Source of the DNA: an uncultured Bacilli bacterium
GTDB taxonomy: Bacteria; Bacillota_I; Bacilli_A; RF39; UBA660
Direction: 5' to 3'
Assembly (NCBI GenBank): GCA_944332105.1
Contig: CALVJI010000033.1
Span: forward strand, 1-11,255
DNA length: 11,255 nucleotides
How positions within the stretch are numbered: position 1 is the stretch's first letter; every line of letters begins with the position of its first letter. The position numbers and the translations under genes are program-made. Below the pieces are notes generated by a model, which saw only the letters and a list, made by a program, of their open reading frames with translations, was not told where the DNA came from and made no database searches. Below are positions 6,940-11,255 of the stretch, piece by piece.

Positions 6940-6948
6940 TGTTATAAT
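6940..6948 (+). promoter_or_regulatory. extended -10 promoter for the gene at 6974
   Basis: TGTTATAAT (6940-6948) is a perfect -10 with the TG-N extension. At 17-nt spacing the -35 would be TTCCTT (6920-6925) inside the end of yunB, which is weak. The leader is short and carries AGGG (6961-6964) 9 nt before the ATG at 6974. The same nine bases recur at 8128-8136. Confidence 0.6.
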
Positions 6949-6973
6949 GCAAACTAGGATAGGGTGAAAAGTT

Positions 6974-7798
6974 ATGATAGGACAACCATTTATTAATCCA
7001 GTTATATCTAATGCAATTGAGTTGTACTTAAAATATAAAGATCATAGTGATGATCCTGTTTTTAAAACTTTTCCAGTGATGGCTATTCGAACTCTTATTT
7101 TTATTTATGGTGAATTAGATATTTTAAATCCTTATATTACTCATAATGAACATTCGATGGGAGGATTTGATAGTAATCTCATGAAATATGGGTTTTCTGC
7201 CGCGGCTATTTTGGATTTTAAACAACAATTTGTGGTTTTTGAAGAAGAGAAACAACAAGGCATTCGTCCTAATAAAGGATTTGTAAAAATTCAAAAATAT
7301 TTGATCGATATGTTTTGCATTAAACAAAAAAGTATGCGGTTGCAACCTGAACAATTTGCTCTTTTTAAACAGTATTTGTATATTCCAGAGAATGCTGATA
7401 AATTAGCTGAAATGCAATTGTATTTAACGGATATGAATGAAGTGCAAGGATATTTAAATAGTAAATATTTTGAGGCAAGTCATCAGTTTACTTTACAACC
7501 GGTAGCTAAAGATTTATTAATGGATGATGCGTATCTTTTATTAGGATATAATTTAGGCCAAATTTCTCAATTGAGCGATCCGGATTTACGGGCGGTTAAT
7601 GAACAAGTTTATCGGTTCTTTCGTGTTGATTCGCAGATGCCAAACAGTAAAGAATTGTTAATGAAAGCAGTGAACTATTATAAAAGATATGGGAATCGTG
7701 TGACAACGGGAAATGGATATGTCGACTTTTTATTGTTTATAAGTGTGGCTGCAACGGCGATTTTAATTGTAACTTTGGTTGCTATTCAATATTTTTAA
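6974..7798 (+). CDS. tail-anchored membrane protein of unknown function
   Basis: I do not recognise a family. The 274 residues are mostly helical and polar-aromatic, with no signal peptide, and end in a single hydrophobic segment (about 250-271, DFLLFISVAATAILIVTLVA) preceded by the basic KRYGNR; this predicts a cytosolic domain anchored by its C-terminus. Noticeable blocks are NAIELYLKYKDHSDDPVFKTFPV (13-35), a loop NPYITHNEHSMGGFDSNLMKYGF (52-74), NKGFVKIQKYLIDMF (100-114), and QISQLSDPDLRAVNEQVYRFF (196-216). It lies between yunB and yutD, which in Bacillus are separated by other genes (lytH, lipA and yutC as I recall), so it fills a slot in a conserved neighbourhood. A vegetative-type promoter and good ribosome binding site argue for expression during growth; yutD follows after 8 bp and is probably cotranscribed. 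Confidence 0.85.
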   Translation: MIGQPFINPVISNAIELYLKYKDHSDDPVFKTFPVMAIRTLIFIYGELDILNPYITHNEHSMGGFDSNLMKYGFSAAAILDFKQQFVVFEEEKQQGIRPNKGFVKIQKYLIDMFCIKQKSMRLQPEQFALFKQYLYIPENADKLAEMQLYLTDMNEVQGYLNSKYFEASHQFTLQPVAKDLLMDDAYLLLGYNLGQISQLSDPDLRAVNEQVYRFFRVDSQMPNSKELLMKAVNYYKRYGNRVTTGNGYVDFLLFISVAATAILIVTLVAIQYF

Positions 7799-7806
7799 GG
7801 GGGATT

Positions 7807-8097
7807 ATGATGGAGTATATTACGTTAAATGATCAAAAATATTTAGTGATGAAAAATGAAAAAGATGCGATTGATATTCAAGAACTTGAAAAGAAAGTGA
7901 CGGATTATTTTCAAGATTTTGATTATATTGTTGGAGATTGGGCATATGGAAAGTTGCGTTTAAAGGGTTTTAATAGTAAAACGAATGCTCATTTTAAAGA
8001 GATAAATGATATCGATAATGTCGATACGTATTTGAGACTTTATTGCGCGCCGGAATGCCGTCATTTCATATTGAGTAAAGAAAGTGAGAAAAAGTAG
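7807..8097 (+). CDS. yutD: YutD-family protein
   Basis: A 96-residue protein of the YutD family (PF06265), small cytosolic Firmicutes proteins of unknown function. The diagnostic block is FDYIVGDWAYGKLRLKGF (38-55), followed by the helix VDTYLRLYCAPECRHFIL (72-89), whose C-x3-C pair (Cys80, Cys84) is typical. A strong Shine-Dalgarno AAGGGGG (7797-7803) precedes two adjacent ATG codons at 7807 and 7810. Spacing is 3 nt to the first and 6 nt to the second, so the real start may be 7810; the difference is one Met. The gene begins 8 bp after the tail-anchored gene and has no promoter of its own that I can see. In Bacillus it lies in the same neighbourhood as yunB and yutH. Confidence 0.9.
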   Translation: MMEYITLNDQKYLVMKNEKDAIDIQELEKKVTDYFQDFDYIVGDWAYGKLRLKGFNSKTNAHFKEINDIDNVDTYLRLYCAPECRHFILSKESEKK

Positions 8098-8107
8098 GCA
8101 AAATTCA

Positions 8108-8136
8108 TTGCGTATTTTTTTAAAATTTGTTATAAT
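8108..8136 (+). promoter_or_regulatory. promoter for the 8162-9447 gene pair
   Basis: TTGCGT (8108-8113), a 17-nt spacer, and TATAAT (8131-8136) with a TG-N extension (TGTTATAAT from 8128). This is the best complete vegetative promoter in the window apart from that of the S1 gene. It begins 11 nt after the yutD stop. Confidence 0.72.
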
Positions 8137-8161
8137 TTTTTTTAGAATAGAGGGATTTAAA

Positions 8162-8443
8162 ATGATTGAAAAAATAGTTTTAGAGAGTCCAAATGGAGAA
8201 AAAGAGGAAAAGGATGTTATTTGTCATTTTGTCAGTGTAGAAGATGCTATGCCTAATATAAAAAATATTCCTATTTTAGTAGTTGATAGTAAACAAATGA
8301 ATAACGGAAATAATGTTTTGGAGTTTTTTTGGGAAAAAGATGGTATGTATCAGCCTATTTTAGATGATGCTGCTTGGACGGAAGTTAAAAGAGTTTTTGT
8401 TAGTGTTATTAAAAATCAATTTAAAGTGGTAGGTGAAGAATAA
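8162..8443 (+). CDS. small protein of unknown function
   Basis: A 93-residue protein without a recognised family. It opens with a beta-strand pattern (MIEKIVLESPNGEKEEKDVICHFVS), has a hydrophobic strand NIPILVVDS (39-47), a polar loop QMNNGNNVLEFFWEKDGMYQPI, and ends in a helix with WTEVKRVFVSVIKNQFKVV. There is no signal peptide or membrane segment, so it should be cytosolic. The frame is open upstream to 8084, but that stretch overlaps yutD and crosses the promoter; AGAGGG (8149-8154) 7 nt before the ATG at 8162 settles the start. The stop overlaps the next ATG by one base (TAATG at 8441-8445), so the two proteins are probably made together and may act together. Confidence 0.82.
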   Translation: MIEKIVLESPNGEKEEKDVICHFVSVEDAMPNIKNIPILVVDSKQMNNGNNVLEFFWEKDGMYQPILDDAAWTEVKRVFVSVIKNQFKVVGEE

Positions 8444-9447
8444 TGAATGAGACGATAAAATTACGAATTGACAATAAAGAAAGTGCAACTAAAGCTGTTG
8501 GTAGTGGTCGTAATCTAGCGGTTAGTGCTCAACAAATGAGTAGTGCTCGTCAAAATTTTAAAGATCAATTTATGATTTATAAAAATTCAGTACCACAAGC
8601 ACCAACACCAGAACCTGTAATAGAAAATCCTGCGGTAAATCCAGTTAATGAAGCACCAAGTGTAGTAAATTCAGCTCCTGTTATGGAGAATCCAGCGCCT
8701 ATTAATATGGCTCCTTCTGTAGAAACTCCTGTAATGCCAGAAGCTCCTGTTGCTCCAGCACCAGCAACGCCAGAAGTAGCGATGTCAACTGAATTACCTC
8801 CAGTAGTTGAGACTCCTGTAAATGTTGTGCCTGAGGCACCTACTGAAGTTGTCGTGCCAGAACAAGCAGTCACTGCTTCTACAGTGTCCGTTGAGAGTCC
8901 AGCAGTGAGTGAGGTTGTTGAGCCCCCAGTGGTTAGTCCAGTAGAACAAGTGGCTCAAGTTGCACCAGCACCTGTTTCTTCTAATGATCCTGAAGAGCTT
9001 CGTCGGGAAATTATGCAATGTAATGCTGAAATGAAACAAAAAATAAATGCAATTCGTGATGAGTTTAATAAAGCTCTTTCTGAAGCGTTAACTACATATA
9101 GTGAGAGCATTTTGAAGTTAATGACGCAAGCAGAGGAAAAAAAAATAGATATTTCGACGCCGGTAGTTTCTGAGTCTGTACCAGAAAGTACAGTCACGCC
9201 TTTAGATATTCAAATGCCTGATGCTTCTTCTTTACAACCAGAAGTAGGAGTAGCAAATAATGAGCCGACTGTAATCAATTTAGAACCAGCAGGTGTTGTT
9301 CCTGCTCCTATGAATAACGTGCCTGTTAATAATGGAATGGGCGGCGAAAGTTTAAATGTTGCTCCTTCTACTTTCGATTTTCAACCAGTCGGAGCTCCAG
9401 AGCCTTTAGAAAATGGTCAACAACTTACTTTAACAAAAACAGCATAG
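8443..9447 (+). CDS. Pro/Ala/Val-rich protein with a central helix, unknown function
   Basis: A 334-residue soluble protein in four parts. Residues 1-49 are polar and probably folded (MNETIKLRIDNKESATKAV, then a helix through SSARQNFKDQFMIYKN). Residues 50-181 are low complexity, made of degenerate Pro-Val-Glu units such as VIENPAVNP, VMENPAPIN, SVETPV and VVETPV. Residues 182-233 (from DPEELRREIMQCN to TQAEEKK) form one long amphipathic helix, likely a coiled coil. Residues 234-334 are again Pro- and Asn-rich. There is no signal peptide, membrane segment or LPxTG motif, so the linkers are probably cytosolic, which is unusual for Pro-rich stretches normally seen in wall proteins. A Shine-Dalgarno AGGTGA (8431-8436) lies 6 nt before the ATG. 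It follows the small gene with a one-base overlap and ends at a terminator. The layout suggests a scaffold or adaptor; that is inference. Confidence 0.85.
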   Translation: MNETIKLRIDNKESATKAVGSGRNLAVSAQQMSSARQNFKDQFMIYKNSVPQAPTPEPVIENPAVNPVNEAPSVVNSAPVMENPAPINMAPSVETPVMPEAPVAPAPATPEVAMSTELPPVVETPVNVVPEAPTEVVVPEQAVTASTVSVESPAVSEVVEPPVVSPVEQVAQVAPAPVSSNDPEELRREIMQCNAEMKQKINAIRDEFNKALSEALTTYSESILKLMTQAEEKKIDISTPVVSESVPESTVTPLDIQMPDASSLQPEVGVANNEPTVINLEPAGVVPAPMNNVPVNNGMGGESLNVAPSTFDFQPVGAPEPLENGQQLTLTKTA

Positions 9448-9473
9448 TTCAAGAGTATTTCTTGAACTTTTTT
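9446..9473 (+). terminator. intrinsic terminator before yutH
   Basis: AGTTCAAGA (9446-9454) pairs with TCTTGAACT (9460-9468), giving 9 bp around a 5-nt loop GTATT, followed by T residues to 9473. The stem begins within the TAG stop (9445-9447) of the preceding gene, and the T run abuts the yutH -10 element, as at yunB. Confidence 0.82.
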
Positions 9474-9481
9474 CATATAGT
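9455..9481 (+). promoter_or_regulatory. sigma-E-like promoter for yutH (leaderless)
   Basis: CATATAGT (9474-9481) ends 5 nt before the yutH ATG. GTATTT (9455-9460), in the loop and distal arm of the terminator, sits 13 nt upstream and resembles the ATATT-type -35 of sigma-E promoters. The arrangement is the same as at yunB. The sigma factor is inferred from the motif and from the sporulation-type product. Confidence 0.5.
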
Positions 9482-9486
9482 TTACT

Positions 9487-10413
9487 ATGAAAGAAAATAT
9501 TTTGTATGCTTACCATATTCAAGTTGAAAATATTTTGGAATACGATTTGTATTCTGTTTTTGAATGGCGTGGCAAACAATATTATTTTACGAAATTGAAA
9601 AGAAATGAAAAGGAATGGCAAGAACTCGTTGATGTTATCGGGGAGTTAGAACAAAAAAAAGTACCCATCTTACCTTTTATCATGAATATTTACGGTAGTT
9701 ATATTACTCCAGTAGGTAGTGATGCTTATGTTTTGGTAGAAGTGGATAATGGTATGAAGGAATATGACCTGACTGATATGTTAAAAAGAAATGATCTGGT
9801 TCATTTGTCTAATCAAAAGCGTTCTTTATATCGTAATGAATGGGGCAATTTGTGGAGTGAAAAGATTGATTATTTAGAGTATCAAGTATATGAAATGGGT
9901 AAGAAATATCCAATTATTTTGAACAGTTTCAGTTATTTTGTCGGGTTAGCTGAAAATGCAGTTTGTTATGTTAATCATGTTGAGAAAACCGTTCAAAAAC
10001 GAACTTATCCTATTGTTTTATCTCATCGGCGTATTACTTATCCCAATTATCGATTAAATTATGATAATCCCTTAAATTTTATTTTTGATTTGGAAGTAAG
10101 AGATATTGCCGAATATTTAAAAAGTATGGTTTTAGATGATCCATCTTTAGCGCTTATTGACTTAAAAGCTTATATCGAATTAAAAAGGCCCGATGCGTAT
10201 TTACTTAGCATGTTATATGCGCGGTTAGTTTACCCATCATATTATTTTGATTTGCATGAAAAAATCATTAATCAAAACCTTTCTGAGGAGGCTTTACTTC
10301 CTATTATTGATAAAGTGGATGTGCAAGAAAAGTTTTTGAAAGATGCTTGGTATTTAATTTGTCAGTACACGTATATTGAGCCGATTGAGTGGCTCATTAA
10401 AAAAGAGTTATAA
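9487..10413 (+). CDS. yutH: YutH/CotS-type spore coat protein with kinase-like fold
   Basis: A 308-residue protein resembling Bacillus YutH, a member of the CotS group of spore coat proteins with an aminoglycoside-phosphotransferase-like fold. Supporting blocks are LWSEKIDYLEYQVYEMGKKYP (122-142), SFSYFVGLAENAVCYV (147-162), PIVLSHRRI (175-183) and NPLNFIFDLEVRDIAEYLKSM (194-214), where phosphotransferases carry the HGD loop and the metal-binding Asp. The loop reads SHRRI, without the catalytic Asp, so it is probably a pseudokinase; Asp201 and Asp206 remain. The start is forced by an in-frame TAG at 9478-9480, and no Shine-Dalgarno precedes the ATG; a -10-like CATATAGT ends 5 nt before it. 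Its 3' end overlaps the convergent yutI gene by 6 bp; yutH and yutI are also near neighbours in Bacillus. YutH is more likely than another CotS-like protein because of this context. Confidence 0.75.
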   Translation: MKENILYAYHIQVENILEYDLYSVFEWRGKQYYFTKLKRNEKEWQELVDVIGELEQKKVPILPFIMNIYGSYITPVGSDAYVLVEVDNGMKEYDLTDMLKRNDLVHLSNQKRSLYRNEWGNLWSEKIDYLEYQVYEMGKKYPIILNSFSYFVGLAENAVCYVNHVEKTVQKRTYPIVLSHRRITYPNYRLNYDNPLNFIFDLEVRDIAEYLKSMVLDDPSLALIDLKAYIELKRPDAYLLSMLYARLVYPSYYFDLHEKIINQNLSEEALLPIIDKVDVQEKFLKDAWYLICQYTYIEPIEWLIKKEL

Positions 10414-10429
10414 TGTAACGTTTATAACT
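10405..10429. terminator. bidirectional terminator inside the overlapping ends of yutH and yutI
   Basis: GAGTTATAA (10405-10413) and TTATAACTC (10421-10429) form a perfect 9-bp stem with loop TGTAACG. On the minus strand it is followed by TTTTTT (10404-10399); on the plus strand by a weaker CTTCTATTT. Both stop codons lie in the left arm, so the last codons of each gene are also terminator stem. Confidence 0.75.
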
Positions 10430-10632
10430 CCTTCTATTTCGGGTATTTCTTCTTTTAAATAACTTTCAATTGTATCTTTTAGGGTAACATCTAGGAACCC
10501 ACAATTGGCACATTGACCAAGCATTTTGACATAAACGTAGCCATCTTCATATTTAATAAATTCAATGTCCCCACCTTCAATATTTAAAAATACGCGAATA
10601 TCTTCGATTTTTTCTTTGATTTGATCGATCAT
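10408..10632 (-). CDS. yutI: NifU C-terminal-domain protein (YutI-like)
   Basis: A 74-residue stand-alone NifU-like domain of the kind proposed to carry or deliver Fe-S clusters. The N-terminal helix (IDQIKEKIEDIRVFL) is followed by EGGDIEFIKYEDGYVYVKMLGQ, the C-x-x-C pair Cys41/Cys44 (CANC), DVTLKDTIESYLKEEIPEIEGV and a final strand. Gly45 replaces the Pro often found after the second Cys, while the downstream Asp-x-Thr-Leu is kept. On the minus strand GAGGTG lies 7 nt before the ATG and there is a promoter further up. It is convergent with yutH (6-bp overlap) and divergent from the S1 gene. With the ferredoxin at 4954 it is the second Fe-S-related gene in the window, but they are not linked in an operon. 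Confidence 0.9.
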   Translation of the reverse strand: MIDQIKEKIEDIRVFLNIEGGDIEFIKYEDGYVYVKMLGQCANCGFLDVTLKDTIESYLKEEIPEIEGVINVTL

Positions 10633-10651
10633 ACTTTTTCACCTCATTGTT

Positions 10652-10680
10652 ATTATAAAATTTCTCTCTTAACAAGTAAA
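10652..10680 (-). promoter_or_regulatory. yutI promoter
   Basis: On the minus strand TTTACT (10680-10675), a 17-nt spacer and TATAAT (10657-10652) precede the yutI start by 19 nt. The -35 is imperfect, the -10 perfect. Confidence 0.6.
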
Positions 10681-10697
10681 GAAAAATCATTTATAAT
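10669..10697 (+). promoter_or_regulatory. promoter for the S1-domain gene
   Basis: TTAACA (10669-10674), a 17-nt spacer and TATAAT (10692-10697) form a near-consensus sigma-A promoter. Its -35 hexamer lies directly beside the -35 hexamer of the opposing yutI promoter. The expected leader is only about 14 nt long and carries GGTG (10708-10711) 6 nt before the ATG. Confidence 0.75.
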
Positions 10698-10717
10698 AAA
10701 AACAAGTGGTGAATTTT

Positions 10718-11068
10718 ATGGAAAAATATAAAGTAGGCGATGTGGTTAAAGGCATCGTGACAGGATTTGAAAAATATGGTGTTTTTTTGTCTTTTGAAGA
10801 TGATTATGTCGGATTAATTCATATTTCGGAATTAAGTGAACATTTTGTTAAAGATGTTACGAACTATGCTAATTTAAATGATGAAATTCCTTGTGTTATT
10901 ATTGAAGTAGATGAGGAAGCTAAGAGACTTAAGTGTAGTATAAAAAATACGGAATATGCTTATCGTAAAGATTTAGAAATTGATCATGGGTTTGCTCCGT
11001 TAAAGAAACAGTTACCTATATGGATGGATGAGAAGATTCGAGAATATAATTTAGATAAAAAGATTTAA
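10718..11068 (+). CDS. S1-domain RNA-binding protein (YugI/CvfD-like)
   Basis: A 116-residue protein with one S1 (OB-fold) RNA-binding domain at about 3-76: YKVGDVVKGIVTGFEKYGVFLSF (4-26), VGLIHISELSEHFVKDV (31-47), and VDEEAKRLKCSIK (64-76). The C-terminal tail contains HGFAPLKKQLPIWMDEKI (90-107), a pattern I associate with the small S1 regulators of Firmicutes (CvfD/YugI-type), some of which associate with ribosomes and act after transcription. No other domain is present, so it is not ribosomal protein S1, polynucleotide phosphorylase or a helicase. The ATG at 10718 is chosen because GGTG precedes it at proper spacing; a GTG at 10706 is in frame but lies at the expected transcription start. 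It has its own strong promoter and no partner gene in view. Confidence 0.9.
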   Translation: MEKYKVGDVVKGIVTGFEKYGVFLSFEDDYVGLIHISELSEHFVKDVTNYANLNDEIPCVIIEVDEEAKRLKCSIKNTEYAYRKDLEIDHGFAPLKKQLPIWMDEKIREYNLDKKI

Positions 11069-11069
11069 G

Positions 11070-11092
11070 TAGGTGGGGAAAAATCCCACCTA
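11070..11092 (+). terminator. hairpin after the S1-domain gene
   Basis: TAGGTGGG (11070-11077) pairs with CCCACCTA (11085-11092) around loop GAAAAAT. It starts one base after the TAA stop and is GC-rich for this genome, as expected of a terminator, but no T run follows (GACAATTTATAAG), so it may be a 3'-end stabiliser or part of the alternative structure described for the repeats downstream. Confidence 0.5.
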
Positions 11093-11109
11093 GACAATTT
11101 ATAAGATGT

Positions 11110-11134
11110 TTTAGGTGGGATTTAGGTGGGATTT
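11110..11134 (+). repeat. tandem 11-bp G-rich repeat
   Basis: TTTAGGTGGGA occurs twice without a gap (11110-11120 and 11121-11131) and continues with TTT. Each copy includes TAGGTGGGATTT, the exact complement of AAATCCCACCTA at 11081-11092, so either copy can form a 12-bp stem with it. Further G clusters follow at 11137-11139 and 11147-11151. The rest of the window, to 11255, is AT-rich and holds no gene or promoter I can support. Confidence 0.7.
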
Positions 11135-11255
11135 TTGGGAAATTTTGGAGGATTTTGCTCAATAATTCAATTTTTGAAACAAGATGAAATGAATGAGTTC
11201 TATTTTTAAATTGCGAATTATAATTATGAAAAAGTAATTTTTATATAGATTTTGC

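Noticed and set aside
8084..8161. Upstream extension of the 93-residue gene
   Set aside because: The added residues would overlap yutD and run through a good promoter; a Shine-Dalgarno stands 7 nt before the ATG at 8162.
8577..8873. 98-residue minus-strand open frame rich in Gly, Thr and Ala
   Set aside because: It is the antisense of the Pro/Ala/Val-rich repeats; it has no Shine-Dalgarno or promoter, and its low complexity follows from the sense strand.
11110..11134. Start of a CRISPR or similar array
   Set aside because: The 11-bp units are in direct tandem without spacers and only two copies exist.
11219..11237. TATAAT and an ATG near the right edge, as a possible next gene or promoter
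   Set aside because: The ATG is followed by a stop after three codons, there is no matching -35, and the window ends too soon to support a gene.
1..11255. TGA read as Trp, as in mycoplasmas
   Set aside because: Several complete genes end at TGA exactly where the family should end, and Trp is encoded by TGG throughout.

Overview
The window comes from a low-GC, Gram-positive, Bacilli-type chromosome. Coding regions are AT-rich, genes are packed with 1-26 bp overlaps, Shine-Dalgarno sites are purine-rich, and TGA is used as a stop (for example at 239-241, 907-909, 4223-4225 and 6931-6933). It is therefore not a TGA=Trp mycoplasma. YunB-like and YutH-like proteins point to a spore-forming ancestor or a living spore former. 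My best guess is an Erysipelotrichia- or RF39-like lineage, but the sequence alone does not fix this. I see no insertion sequence, prophage, CRISPR array, tRNA or rRNA.

Region 1 (2-4943, + strand) is one tight run of seven genes: the 3' end of an ArsC/Spx-family protein, a short-chain dehydrogenase, a YnbB-type PLP enzyme, a DUF1292 protein, a membrane-anchored lytic-transglycosylase-like protein, an RluA-family pseudouridine synthase without an S4 domain, and an S4-containing RluB-family pseudouridine synthase. Four of the six junctions overlap and the other two are 3-4 bp apart, so the run is probably transcribed together. It ends at a perfect hairpin (4941-4964) shared with a convergent ferredoxin gene.

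Region 2 (5194-10413) starts at a divergent promoter region. It holds an acidic tail-anchored protein of unknown function, yunB, a second unknown tail-anchored protein, yutD, a 93-residue unknown protein, a Pro/Ala/Val-rich protein with a central helix, and a YutH/CotS-type spore coat protein. A convergent NifU-like (YutI) gene follows. As I remember the Bacillus subtilis map, the order yunB - yutD - yutH - yutI is the same there. The unrecognised genes sit where Bacillus has other genes.

The most interesting signal is regulatory. yunB and yutH, the two sporulation-type genes, are each preceded by the same composite element: a terminator hairpin beginning at the stop codon of the upstream gene, a run of 6-7 T, CATATA(A/G)T, exactly 5 nt, then ATG with no Shine-Dalgarno sequence. 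This looks like an insulated sigma-E-like promoter that produces leaderless mRNAs. The housekeeping genes around them have ordinary or extended -10 promoters and good ribosome binding sites.

Region 3 (10641-11255) holds back-to-back promoters for yutI and for an S1-domain RNA-binding protein. After the S1 gene lies a G-rich segment in which one CCCACC arm can pair with three different GGTGGG copies. The last 120 bases hold nothing I can identify.
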